A stretch of 64,000 nucleotides of DNA from Hemileia vastatrix (GCA_030280995.1 JASXTE010000002.1:22340683-22404682); one strand, 5' to 3'; shown: positions 19,115-30,200, counted from the stretch's first letter. The notes: generated by a model from the letters alone, not told the origin. Numbers and translations: made by a program.

Positions 19115-19275
19115 CAGCTGAATTGGAAAAGGTTGGTGCAACTTTTCAAAATTTCGCTCAACCTACCCAGCATTTTTGGTTGGCAACAGGCTAGCGGGAT
19201 GAAATAATGAGGGAAAATGCTGGGTAAGTGGGGAAAAACTGTGGAAAGCTGCACCAACCATTTTCAATGTAGCTG
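19115..19275. mobile_element. 161 bp MITE with TA duplication
   Basis: The inverted ends are CAGCTGAATTGGAAAAGG on the left and CAGCTACATTGAAAATGG on the right (reverse complement), both continuing GTTGGTGCA. TA flanks both sides (19113-19114, 19276-19277). The right arm of the MULE-like element preserves the empty site (reverse complement ...AGATATATACATAATTC near 24865), so the insertion is exact by direct comparison. Confidence 0.88.
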
Positions 19276-19536
19276 TACATAATTCTTACGCTTGGTGTGC
19301 AAGTGTGATATTATTACCGAATAGGGAAAAAAACACCCACTACTACAAATACATATGGTGTGCAAGTTAGATACTACTGCATTATGGGGCAACAAAAATA
19401 TGTTGCCGGGCACTGTACAATCCTTTGTTAAATATGCAAGTATTACTTCAGTACAGGCTCAGTTTGTGAACACTGAACTATTATATACATATTTAATTTA
19501 GTTTTTATCACCAGTAACTTATAAGTGTGGTAATGG

Positions 19537-19774
19537 TGTTGGAACATAAGAGAAATGATAGGTACAAATTAGGTTAGGGCACATTGTCACCCGTATGTAT
19601 ATAGTTAGCCTACCGCACTCGGGTGGTCTCTATCCATTCCGGAGTAGAGACCGACGAGACTTACCCTAGTCTATCCCGGGTTGCGGTATAATAGGTTAGT
19701 ACAAGTAATGTTATCCATTCCGGAGTAGAGACCGACGAGACTTACCCTAGTCTATCCCGGGTTGCGGTATAATA
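19537..19774 (+). repeat. 5' LTR of copia 1
   Basis: This 238 bp LTR contains an internal tandem duplication of a roughly 62 bp unit (ATCCATTCCGGAGTAGAGAC... to ...GCGGTATAATA). The copies are separated by the linker GGTTAGTACAAGTAATGTT, whose start equals the first bases of the primer site after the LTR. Confidence 0.93.
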
Positions 19775-19784
19775 GGTTATGGGC
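19775..19784 (+). promoter_or_regulatory. Half-tRNA(iMet) primer site of copia 1
   Basis: GGTTATGGGC directly follows the LTR. Its complement GCCCATAACC matches the anticodon stem-loop of initiator tRNA with CAT as anticodon. This is the internal-cleavage primer type known for Drosophila copia. The same GGTTATG start follows the other two copia 5' LTRs here. Confidence 0.7.
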
Positions 19785-19850
19785 ATTTAGTTGCGCTGCG
19801 CATACCTTTGTTTACCTACCGTGTAAAAGTCTTGCAGTTCTCATTTTTGG

Positions 19851-22800
19851 ATGGTACTTACGAGATCCGGCACACACACATCATCACCATCGTCACCATC
19901 ATCACCATTCCCACCACCAACATCACCAACATCATCATCTTCACCATCTTTATCTGCGTTATCATTGACGCATCTTGAAAACATCATGGAACAATCGGCA
20001 TCTTCCACAAATAAAGGAAAAGCGAAATCCGAAAGAGCTCCTCACCAAGGAATCGAATTCTTACTTCGGGGCGAACATTATTATAAGTATGAAGAAGAAC
20101 TCAGAAAACGAGCTGAAAAGTGTACTCGTCTTGATGCTAGTGGCACGAATTTCAATCATTGGAAAAGGGACATTTCGGAAGCAATGCAAACCTACTTACG
20201 GGATCCCGAGTATTTATTTAATGCCATACCTGAGTCCCACCTGGATAATGAAGTAGACGCACTAGCTCTTGTAGCGATACGACATTCCGTGGTGAACGTG
20301 CATCGTGACAGGATTAAGAACATGAAACCGGCTAATTCTGTCTACAACTTCCTAGCTTCCAAATTCAACGTGTTATCAATGTCTTCACAACTAACAACGC
20401 TGAAACAAATCATTGCCATGAAATTTAATCCCGAATCTCATAACTTATCTGAGCATGTATCCCTCTTACGTACAAAGATCGATGAGTTAATGGCAAAAGG
20501 TTTTGAACTTAACCTCGAAAATTTTATAAACTTGCTATTAAGTTTCTCTTTCGAAGGTTCCAATTCTTGGTCCACCGAAGTGTTGAATGCCATCGATTTG
20601 CGAATGCGCACTGATAGTACCGAATTATCGTCAGCTGAAGTAGAGCAGATTGCCGCTAATCATCACAACACTCTCATGCTTCGCAAACCAACAAACCAAC
20701 CAACATTGGTATCAGCAATGAATACTTTAACATTGCCTTACGATGATGACACACCTGACCCTGTCGTTGAAGAAATGGTATCCCTAAACGCCGTTTTTTC
20801 AAACTACAAAGGCACGGGATGTTTCAATTGCGGTAAAAAAGGCCATTGGAGGTCGCAATGTCCTTCCTTATCACGATCCTCTAAATTCCAAGCTAAACCA
20901 AACTCCAACATCACCTTTTACTGTAATCCCACATGTAAATGCGATTTGAATCCGAAACACTCCGAGAAAACACAATCTGACCATTATCGTCCAGTGTACC
21001 CCAAACAAAAAGGGAAGGCAAGATTTGTGGAAATCATCGATCATGATGACGAAAACGATAAACAACCTTTACCGAGAGCTCTCAAAGTTGATACAAAAGC
21101 TTGGACTTCTGATGGAGCTACGGCCTTATTAGACACGGGTGCAACAGAGCATGTAAGCGGCAATAAAGACCTGTTCATTTGGCTCACTGATCTGACACAT
21201 CCCATTCCACTTCTTGTTGCGACTAAATCTGCTGAACCGGAATACCTGACAGCCATCGGAGCAATAGCCGTACGAGGTGTTACTGAGGATATTTTGATTA
21301 GACGAGTATTCTATTGCCCTAATGCGACGGGAACTTTATTATCTGTTGGGTCTTTAATCAAACAGGGCGCTACATCCAGGTTCGATGAGCATCATAATAT
21401 AAATATATTAAGAGGAGATGAAATTTTATTTAAGGGGATATTTTCAAATAAAAAATCATGGAACGTAGAGTTAGTTTACAACAGTGTTAATCCTATGTGT
21501 AATGCAACTTCTATTGTTTCACCGTACCGGGCTATTCCAAGTGCACAAGTCAATCCTATCTCACTTGACCCTCCATGTGGTCCTGATTCTGAGCGAATGG
21601 ATAGGAACGATCCTGTTCTTATGCATTGGCACAGAGCGTTGGGACATGTTAGCATGAGGGTTATAAGGCGACTGATAAATCACAAAGCAGCAGAAGGATT
21701 ACCAGATTCTTTACCGCCCGGAGATATTCATTGCGACCAATGCAGAGTTGCGAAAAGTCTAAATTCCTCGATGTTAAATGGTACGGAGAGAGCACCAGAG
21801 CCTATGGAAATTATAGTTTCAGATGTGATGGGGCCATTTGAAACACCAACTTTTGATAATGCATTGTATTTTGTGTCTTTCCGAGACGTTGCAACGAGTT
21901 ATACCGTTTGTGAACTTTTAACTTCAAAGTCGCAGGTACCAGACACGTTTGTGCGTTTTCAAGTGAAAATGGAACGTTTGACTGGGAAGAAGATAAAAAT
22001 CCTGCGTTCTGACAATGGAGGCGAATATGTGAACAATAAATTGCAATCCTACCTCACAAAATTCGGTATTGTATGGGAACATGCTATGCCTTATCATCAT
22101 GAACAGAACGGTGTAGCTGAGCGCCTGAACCGAACAATTGCTGATATTGGAAGAACCTTACTTTTTGACAGTAAACTTGATAAGAGTTTCTGGGGCGCTG
22201 CTTTTTTATGGGCAGTGTTTTTACACAACCGACTCCCAAATAAAATTACGAATACCATCACACCATACCAGGCGCTTTTTGACAGAAAACCTCAATTAGA
22301 TATCTTACGCATTTTTGGCGAAGCAGCTTTTGTTCATATACACAAAGAAAATAGGTTGAAATTAGATGTGCGGGCCATCAAATGTCAGGTGATTGGATAT
22401 GTAGAGGGAGGAAAAGGGTGGTTATTTTGGGATAATGAACGAAAATGTGTAATCCAATCAGCAACAGCAGTGTTCCCTTCGATTAAAGAATTAAAATCAA
22501 CGAAAGCACCTACCGAGAAGCAAAAAGAAAACAAGGCATCAATTCCTTTCTTATTGAATTCGTTAACGTTGGGTGATTTCTCGATGGATGAGACAATTAA
22601 AGATCAGGATATGTTGACGGACAAAATACACAATGAATGCACTGATGAAGAATTATCAGCTCCGAAAACATACAAACAAGCGATGAAAGCAACTGATGCT
22701 ATTGATTGGGAGACTGCCTGTAAAAATGAGATGAAAGTTCTACACGACAAGGAAGTTTGGGATTTAGTGCCTTTGCCTGCCGGAAAAAATACCATAGGAG

Positions 22801-24185
22801 GCAAATGGGTTTTTGCCTACAAACGGGATACAGACGGAAAAATAATTAAACATAAAGCACGATTTGTAGCGCAAGGTTTCGCCCAAAGATATAAAGAATC
22901 TTTTGAAGAGACATTTGCACCTACGGCCACCTTCACTTCGTTACGCCTACTCTTGACCCTGGCTGCTCGACATGGATGGCATTTAAGAGCTTTTGATGTA
23001 GTAAGTGCATACTTAAATAGCCCAATTGATGAAGAAGTGTATGTACGTCAACCAGAGGGTTTTGAACAACATTCGGGAATGGTATGCCGCCTTAAAAAAG
23101 CATTATATGGGACCAAACAAGCTGGGCGCTGTTGGTGGAAATTTATTGCTGAAAAACTCAGAGGTCTAGGCTACTCACCGAGTTTTTTTGATTCATCTGT
23201 ATATGTTATTCACTCACAGACTCACTCTGCTGCTATTTGGCTACATGTGGATGACGGTATTGTAGCTAGCGACAGTCTTGAAGCACTGGAAAAACTAAAA
23301 AATGACCTGAAAAGTTTCATAGATATTAAATGGGAAGATGAATTGAATCAAATTGTAGGACTAAAAGTCGAAAAAAATGATGAGGGTTACTTAATATCAC
23401 AACACACACTGATTAAACGTATTATCGACAATTTCAACCCATCTCAAAAACTGTCTAACACACCATTGCCTTACAAGTGTAACCTTCAGAGTGCTGACAC
23501 AACAAAGCCTGCAATTCGCGCAACCGAATTTTTATCACGAATTGGCGCTCTGAGTTATGTTGCTCAGGGGACGAGACCGGATATCAGTTTTTCGGTGAAC
23601 TTTTTGGCGCGTTTTGCAAGTCATCCAAATGAGGACCACTGGATCGCTCTAAATCAACTAATTCAATACGTTACTAAAACCAGACATCTAAAATTCAAAA
23701 TTGCTCCGAATAAAGAAGGTCCAGTTGAAATAGAGGTATTTGCAGATGCGGCATGGAGGGGTGAGGGATGGAGAGCAGGACACGGAAATGTGATACGAGT
23801 GTGTCATGTACCAGTTTGTTGGATGGCAAAGCGACAAAAATCAGTTGCTCTTGCTACCTCACATGCTGAATACATGGCACTGGGGATGGGGGCAAGGACG
23901 GGTTTGTGGGTTAGGAATCTAGTAGAAGATTTCACTGGACATGATGTTGTGGTTAAGTTATATTGCGACAATAACACTGCAGTGGACATTGGCAATGATC
24001 GACCGTCGAACAAGGACACAAGACACGCCACAAGGGATTTCTACTTCTTGAACCAACTTATTTTTGAAAAAAAATTAAACTTGATCTGGATATCCGGTAA
24101 ATCACAAATTGCTGACTGCATGACAAAGTCTTTAAACAGTGTTAATATGTCAAAGGTTGTAGGAGAAATGGGTTTAGTCATATGA
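19851..24185 (+). CDS. Gag-Pol polyprotein of copia 1
   Basis: This 1444-residue single ORF has the Ty1/copia domain order. A Ser/Thr/Pro-rich start and Gag occupy residues 1-320, with the nucleocapsid knuckle CFNCGKKGHWRSQC near residue 324. The protease motif LLDTGATEHVSG is near 426. The integrase zinc region (HWHRALGHVS...CDQC, near 592-632) leads to D/D/E residues in VSDVMG, LRSDNGGEY and NGVAERLNRT (about 658, 722 and 757). RT includes KHKARFVAQGF and the catalytic LHVDDG near 1131. RNase H has FADAAWRG near 1298, TSHAEYMALG and YCDNN. All key catalytic residues are present and there is no stop. No frameshift is needed between gag and pol, so the polyprotein would be processed by its protease. 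The ORF starts 76 nt after the LTR. Confidence 0.95.
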   Translation: MVLTRSGTHTSSPSSPSSPFPPPTSPTSSSSPSLSALSLTHLENIMEQSASSTNKGKAKSERAPHQGIEFLLRGEHYYKYEEELRKRAEKCTRLDASGTNFNHWKRDISEAMQTYLRDPEYLFNAIPESHLDNEVDALALVAIRHSVVNVHRDRIKNMKPANSVYNFLASKFNVLSMSSQLTTLKQIIAMKFNPESHNLSEHVSLLRTKIDELMAKGFELNLENFINLLLSFSFEGSNSWSTEVLNAIDLRMRTDSTELSSAEVEQIAANHHNTLMLRKPTNQPTLVSAMNTLTLPYDDDTPDPVVEEMVSLNAVFSNYKGTGCFNCGKKGHWRSQCPSLSRSSKFQAKPNSNITFYCNPTCKCDLNPKHSEKTQSDHYRPVYPKQKGKARFVEIIDHDDENDKQPLPRALKVDTKAWTSDGATALLDTGATEHVSGNKDLFIWLTDLTHPIPLLVATKSAEPEYLTAIGAIAVRGVTEDILIRRVFYCPNATGTLLSVGSLIKQGATSRFDEHHNINILRGDEILFKGIFSNKKSWNVELVYNSVNPMCNATSIVSPYRAIPSAQVNPISLDPPCGPDSERMDRNDPVLMHWHRALGHVSMRVIRRLINHKAAEGLPDSLPPGDIHCDQCRVAKSLNSSMLNGTERAPEPMEIIVSDVMGPFETPTFDNALYFVSFRDVATSYTVCELLTSKSQVPDTFVRFQVKMERLTGKKIKILRSDNGGEYVNNKLQSYLTKFGIVWEHAMPYHHEQNGVAERLNRTIADIGRTLLFDSKLDKSFWGAAFLWAVFLHNRLPNKITNTITPYQALFDRKPQLDILRIFGEAAFVHIHKENRLKLDVRAIKCQVIGYVEGGKGWLFWDNERKCVIQSATAVFPSIKELKSTKAPTEKQKENKASIPFLLNSLTLGDFSMDETIKDQDMLTDKIHNECTDEELSAPKTYKQAMKATDAIDWETACKNEMKVLHDKEVWDLVPLPAGKNTIGGKWVFAYKRDTDGKIIKHKARFVAQGFAQRYKESFEETFAPTATFTSLRLLLTLAARHGWHLRAFDVVSAYLNSPIDEEVYVRQPEGFEQHSGMVCRLKKALYGTKQAGRCWWKFIAEKLRGLGYSPSFFDSSVYVIHSQTHSAAIWLHVDDGIVASDSLEALEKLKNDLKSFIDIKWEDELNQIVGLKVEKNDEGYLISQHTLIKRIIDNFNPSQKLSNTPLPYKCNLQSADTTKPAIRATEFLSRIGALSYVAQGTRPDISFSVNFLARFASHPNEDHWIALNQLIQYVTKTRHLKFKIAPNKEGPVEIEVFADAAWRGEGWRAGHGNVIRVCHVPVCWMAKRQKSVALATSHAEYMALGMGARTGLWVRNLVEDFTGHDVVVKLYCDNNTAVDIGNDRPSNKDTRHATRDFYFLNQLIFEKKLNLIWISGKSQIADCMTKSLNSVNMSKVVGEMGLVI

Positions 24186-24286
24186 TTTTTTTTATTTTTT
24201 TATCATTCTCACTATTATCTTTATTTTTTTTCGTTACATTCATTTTTTTTACTTTTACTAAACTATATACTATATACGGTCAACAA

Positions 24287-24298
24287 TGTGTGGAGGGG
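24287..24298 (+). promoter_or_regulatory. Polypurine tract of copia 1
   Basis: TGTGTGGAGGGG directly precedes the 3' LTR. Confidence 0.75.
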
Positions 24299-24536
24299 TG
24301 TTGGAACATAAGAGAAATGATAGGTACAAATTAGGTTAGGGCACATTGTCACCCGTATGTATATAGTTAGCCTACCGCACTCGGGTGGTCTCTATCCATT
24401 CCGGAGTAGAGACCGACGAGACTTACCCTAGTCTATCCCGGGTTGCGGTATAATAGGTTAGTACAAGTAATGTTATCCATTCCGGAGTAGAGACCGACGA
24501 GACTTACCCTAGTCTATCCCGGGTTGCGGTATAATA
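24299..24536 (+). repeat. 3' LTR of copia 1
   Basis: It matches the 5' LTR base for base as far as I can read, including the internal duplication and linker. It is followed by the AATGG duplication. Confidence 0.94.
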
Positions 24537-25230
24537 AATGGCAATCAATATGAGTCAAATGATGATAACGAGCAAATAATTTTGTGACTCTAAACCTTGC
24601 GCAATCACTGAAATCTTAAATTAATGTGCACTTTACAATCATTCCCTTAAATATGTATATAATAGTTCAGTGTCCACAAACTGAGCCTGTACTGAAGTAA
24701 TACTTGCATATTTAACAAAGAATTGTACAGTGCCCGGCAACATATTTTTGTTGCCCCATAATGCAGTAGTATCTAACTTGCACACCATATGTATTTGTAG
24801 TGGTGGGTGTTTTTTTCCCTATTCGGTAATAATATCACACTTGCACACCAAGCGTAAGAATTATGTATATATCTAAGGGATGTTGTTACATAGTATGAGA
24901 CATCGAAAAAATTTGAATTGAAAACAGACAAAAATAGCATCACCGGCGTGCACCTAACACTTTTGGTTGAGTGTGCCGGTGTGTCCTAATATCGTCCCTT
25001 TTGGAAAATTTATTGACCGCCCAAAAGTTGAGCTGCAGTATTTTTTTAGCATCTTCAATTCATTTTGTGACAGTCTGTTTGACTTCTCTTTCAACTCAGA
25101 TGATGAAGAGGGGCGAAACAAAAGGGACATCAATCCGATTGCCGCAAAATGAATTGTAGATGTTAAAAAAATCATCTTTGGGGCTGTCAATAAATTTTCG
25201 AACAGTCCCATTTTTTTGGATCTGGCTGTA

Positions 25231-26818
25231 CTCATTCGCTGATGCACTGTAATCGCAGTGGTGGCGCAAATACTAGATTTTTACATTAAAATCTTATCTT
25301 TAAAAAACCGAATAGAGATCAAAGAATGATGGCTCCAGGCTTTATGTTTTTCAAGATATAAAACATTTAATTATGTGATGAAACATGTGCATGGGTGCCA
25401 CAACGTATTGAGCAGAAGATGCGGTACTTCCTAAATATTAATGGTAGTTGAAATGCAGTTAAGATACTGTTTTTGAGCATGCTTCGTAAATTTTCGCTTG
25501 TTGTATTGAGTTACATACAAATATACAGTAACTACCATCCCTTTCGGAGGTCATTGAAGCCGTGAAGGCTACCCAAAATCTTCTTCTCTAAACTCCTCTC
25601 CCCAGAAAATCATCGACGTTGCTCTATCTTATTAATTGAAGAACTCAAACAACTCTTTGAGCTTAAATACATCGGTATCATTTCGTAATTCCTTACTCAT
25701 TTGACACCTCACATAGGTTTCCATCTCAAGTATGTTTACTAACTAGAAATGCGAATCAACTTATAACAATTATACTGACTTAGGGACTGTATTTCAAAGC
25801 TACTTGTGAAAACACACCTTGAAATCACCTCTAAAGCAAAATTAATCTCTTTCAAAGTGTACAATCTTTTCAGTACCAGCTGCTATAGAGAAGTTTCCCC
25901 GCGGCATTTCAATTATTTGTAAGTAAATTCTATCATTATTGTCTCACCACTTGAACATTTTTCTATCAGAAACTCAATTTTTAATTCTTTAATTTTTTCG
26001 TTGGAAGTTTACTGAAGAGTTTTTTGCCTGAAAATCTCATCTCAGGCCCTGGTGCTATTTATCCTCAGCTTAACTAATCCGTCATATCTGAATTTCAGTT
26101 CAATTTTTAGGACGAATGATTTCATCTTCGAGACTTCTTCTTATTTTAGTTTGTCTTGGTGTTAATATAATTTTCGTTTCCCGTCGCGATACTACATGGG
26201 CTTCTGGTACTTCTGACCCTAAAAATGAAAGGGGTAGAGGATTTTCGTCACCATACGTACCACCGGAAGGGAGTGGGAGAAAAATCCCTTAAGGGGAAAA
26301 TTAAAAAATCGAATCTCCCAATTTTCTTCTTATCTTTTAAATTGATAACTTCAATTTCTTTACCCTTCTGCCTCTTGATTGCTGAGCAATTAAATTTATT
26401 AAGATATTTTATAAAGATGGAATATATATAAATAGTAGTTTGATTGAAGATTCAACCAACGGTTCATCCTCTATATCGGAAATGAAGTATTCTTGATTAC
26501 CCTACTTTGTGCAGCCAATCGACTAGGTAACTAGTGTTGAAATTTGAGGGTCATTGGGCTCCTTCGCTCACTTTGCAATCTGCCTATTTTATACTCTATC
26601 ATTTTCTCATATGTTACCAATAATTTCAATAGACTGATCTCTTCATCACACTCGTTCATCATTATTTCCTTCGGGACATAAATTTACACAAAGTTACGCA
26701 TAAATACTTATATGCCCTTAAGGGCATGAAACTATTACCATATTATGCCATGTACAAGGGATCATACACTGGATGATGGGAACCGGTGTGTGAGGAAACA
26801 TAGGCGGTGGATAGAGAG
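25231..26818. other. Intergenic, nothing recognised
   Basis: About 1.6 kb of AT-rich DNA. The only ORF (26225-26431, 68 codons) has no motif. I see no termini, LTRs or exon structure. Confidence 0.5.
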
Positions 26819-27020
26819 ATATGAGGGGGAGGGAGTACAACAGCCAACACAGTACAACTAGGCTAGTATGATCAGCTAGAAAGTACAGAGATTATAGGGG
26901 GCAGAATCAAGTGGGTGTGTAACAGGGGGTAAGGTTTGCCATGGGTTTTTCCAGCTTTCACATACCTGCCCTCTTGCACGGGGTTAGTCGAGGGAGAGCA
27001 GAGAGATCATGACGAACAGG
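26819..27020. repeat. Diverged tandem unit 1, left of copia 2
   Basis: About 200 bp (GAGGGGGAGGGAGTACAACAG ... TTTTTCCAGCTTTCACATACC) that reappears in diverged form at 31856-32040. Before copia 2 inserted, the two units were adjacent. Confidence 0.6.
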
Positions 27021-27025
27021 GATAT

Positions 27026-27209
27026 TGTAGTGAACAGTCACTAGTATGCATGTAAATAGTCATTATGAATATGTATATAAACTTGTAGCTGCGAGTAGCT
27101 TTTCACTGTCTCACTCGGACTGGCAGGAAGGTTACTTATAAGCAGTTATAGGTAAGCAATGAAATTGTCTCACTTGGACTGGCAGCAAGGTTACTTATAA
27201 ACGGTTATA
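27026..27209 (+). repeat. 5' LTR of copia 2, with 59 bp extension
   Basis: It is homologous to 31731-31855 over the first 125 bp. It then adds the linker GGTAAGCAATGAAATT and a second copy of the end (GTCTCACTTGG...CGGTTATA) before the primer site. Confidence 0.85.
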
Positions 27210-27291
27210 GGTTATGGGCTCCTCCCTTTAGATTAGTGATAATCAACTGTCTTACCAGTCCTGATGTGTACTCACAAGAGAAGAATCTTTT

Positions 27292-30200
27292 ATGGCTGCA
27301 GGCCAAAACTCCAAAGACAATAACCCCTTTCAATCCCATCCCTGCCTGCAGCGTGAGCTGCAAAGCAATCCTAACCCCACTCCCTCATCTTTGACAAATC
27401 CCAATCCTTCTCGTATTCCCTCCCCAGCTCCCTCACTCTCTGTTTCAAGCAACACATCATTGAATTCTCCTTCTACTGCACATCCTCCAAACTCTCCAAT
27501 AGATAATGTGGCTGGCGCCCATCATGACAATCCTCCTCATAATACCCACCCTCTTTCCCCCTCTCCCTGTTGAGATCAAACATCCGACTCATGTCTCTAT
27601 TATGGAGAACCACATAAAAAAGTGGTGAACCATGTAAAAAACAATGTTTGGGACATTCCTAAACTGGAACGCAATGGAGATGACTTGTCCTAATCAGTAT
27701 TACTGATGAATTCAAAACTGAAGACTATGTTCTATGCAACTCAATCACCGGTTATGATGCTTTTGAAGATCAAATTTTCTGGATGTATAATTTTCATTCA
27801 GTGGATCAAAAGCTGCAGAATCTACTTCTGGATTCACAAAAGGCTTGCCCAGCTTATTCACTGTTAGAGAACAAATTCAATTGATCCTCACATACACTAC
27901 ATATGCAAACATGTTGTGAAATGTTATCCCTTCACAATGGTGTTTTTTCTGACCCTGTCACTCATCTCAACAAGTTTCTCAATCTTAGCAATGATATTTT
28001 CCGCCCCGGTTTTGTCCTTACTAGGGACTCTTTCAACACCCTCCTAGCTCAAGCTCTCCTCCCTGCAAATGCAGACAATTTGTTTGTTGAGTTAAACAAA
28101 CATTTTGACTCAACAAGGTCAAATACTGTGACATTCAATGATGTTGGTTCAACCCTCACAAATGCCCATACAAATCTATGATCATCAAAACAGTCAATCA
28201 CTCTGAATCAAATGGACAACTTGGAGATGTCTGCTCAAGCCTTCCAGTGTCAAAAACCTGACCTTTATCAAACCCCCAATGCCCAATGCCCAACGTCAAT
28301 GTCACATCTGCAAAAGTGTGGATCATTTTGTCGACACATGTCCCTACCACCCAGCCTCTCCTACATTGAACCTGGCACTGTGGGCTCAAAAATTCAAAAA
28401 AACCAACCCTGTGATATTGGACAGATATAAAGTCAGATTCCAAAATTGTCCCTAACAAAACCCATCAAAAACCCCAATGGCACATTTTGCTGAAATCAAG
28501 TCCAGTGCAGTCAAAGTCATGGCCGCTACCCTTAATGATATTGATATGGGCTTGGAAAACTGGGAAAAACTGGCTGAAGGAGGGTATGGGGTGGTGGTCC
28601 TAGATACTGGTGCCACTCACCATATCACAGGTGATGTTTGTCTCCTTAATGCTTTCTCCTTCTTTCCCCACCCATCCCTATTAAAGTAGCCACTAATGCC
28701 ACTCCTTCCTTTATCACCAGTCACATACATGTTATTGTAAAAGGGATCAAAGGAGAGACACTGTTGATCAAGGATGTATTCTATAGCCCCGCCACCAGAT
28801 GTACTTTAATCTCAGCAGTTGATTTGATTTCACATGGTGCAATTCTATAATTCACTAGCAATAATGATATCAATATAAAGATATTGAAGTTTATAAATGT
28901 TATTGCTAAATGTGATACTGGCATTAGATTGTGGTATCTAACTGTTTTTCTTCCTGATACATGCAATTCATTAAGTTCATCATGCTTGCCATGTGATAAA
29001 CCACTCTCTTTTTTCCACTCTACTTTTAAAAAACATCCCACATGTTGTCCTACAGCTGCTCCCAGATCCCTACTAGATTGGCACCAACATCTAGGTCATG
29101 TGAGTGATAAAAGGATCAGGTCTATTATTTGTCAACAACTTGGACCAAATGCGCCTCTTCAAATTCCACCTGGACACATTGGTTTTAAAGACTGCATTAT
29201 TGCAAAAAGTTGTAGGTTGCCAGCACTTAAACCATCAGATTAGTTACATGATAAGACGGGACTAATCATAGGCAATCTAATAGGTCCTATAAAACCTGTG
29301 ACTCATGAGGGGGAAATGTATGCGGCAACTTTCCAAGAATTGTCATCCACCTATGATGAAGTGTTTATGCTGAAACATAAGTCTCAAGTACTTGAAGCTT
29401 TCAAAACTTTTCTAAAAAAATTGGAAAACTTTACTTTTTCAAAACTGAAAATATTTCTTTCAGACAGAGGTGGTGAATTCTGGAATAAATTATTCAACTC
29501 TTTCCTTCAGGAACAAGGTATAATACATGAATTATCATGCCCATATCATCATAAACAGAATGGAGCTGCTGAATGTTTCAATAGGAAATTTGGGGATATG
29601 GCATGAGTTTTACTACTCTGAAGTGGACTAGATGGATCTATGTGGGGATATGCCTACAAATGGGCAGCATATACTCATAAATGCCTTCCAAATTCAGTTG
29701 TAAAAAATTTGACACCAATGTTTGAAATTCTTCAACAAACGCCTGACTATTCTCTTCTCAAGACTTTTGGAGAAATTGCTTATGTACATGTTTTTAAGGA
29801 GCAACAAACAAAATTACATCCTAGGGCCAAAAATTTACATTTGATAGAGTATATTGATGGTGGTAGAGGTTGGCCATTTTGGTGTCCTGAAGATAAATCA
29901 TTCATTGACTAAGTGATGGAAATATTGCCTGGTGACCCTCATCCAGACCTTCTACAAGTTCAGGAAGCACCTCCTCCAACAAAAATCAAAGGGTCTTTTC
30001 ATCAAATTCTCAACAATTTATCTGTTGGAGATTTTACTGATGAGAAAAATCTTCTTTTCCAAGATGAACTTGTAGAATTCATCCAAGTAAATGCCATTGC
30101 ATTATCAGAAAAATTACCGATAACATTCAAGCAAGCTATTAAACATCCCAATGAAAATCAATGGTTTCATGCTTGCTGTGAAGAAATGGCCAACATGGAG

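Larger units (their letters stand above)
19537..24536 (+). mobile_element. Ty1/copia retrotransposon (copia 1), intact
   Basis: This 5.0 kb element has two 238 bp LTRs (TGTTGG...TATAATA) that look identical by eye and a 5 bp duplication AATGG (19532-19536, 24537-24541). It has a single uninterrupted gag-pol ORF, a half-tRNA-type primer site and a polypurine tract. It sits in the central spacer of the MULE-like element. Its intactness against decayed neighbours suggests recent and possibly ongoing mobility. Confidence 0.95.
18982..24998. mobile_element. MULE-like non-autonomous element with long inverted repeats
   Basis: The arms 18982-19495 and 24647-24998 are near-identical inverted repeats of about 351 bp (once a 161 bp MITE in the left arm is removed), starting GGGACGATATTAGGACAC. 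A perfect 9 bp duplication TTTTGGAAA flanks them (18973-18981, 24999-25007). Long inverted repeats with a 9 bp duplication are the hallmark of Mutator-like elements. The interior not occupied by copia 1 is under 150 bp and non-coding. It is inserted in the left arm of the Tc1-like MITE. Confidence 0.82.
18937..25228. mobile_element. Tc1/mariner-like MITE, outermost shell of a nest
   Basis: The outer ends CAGCCAGATCC (18937) and GGATCTGGCTG (ending 25228) are inverted and flanked by TA (18935-18936, 25229-25230). Removing the inner MULE-like element leaves about 275 bp. Its two arms align over roughly 90 bp through GGAAAATTTATTGAC and ATTTTTTTAGCATC (for example 25003-25070 against 25135-25203 inverted). 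A TA duplication with such ends fits Tc1/mariner-derived MITEs. It has no coding capacity of its own. Confidence 0.72.
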
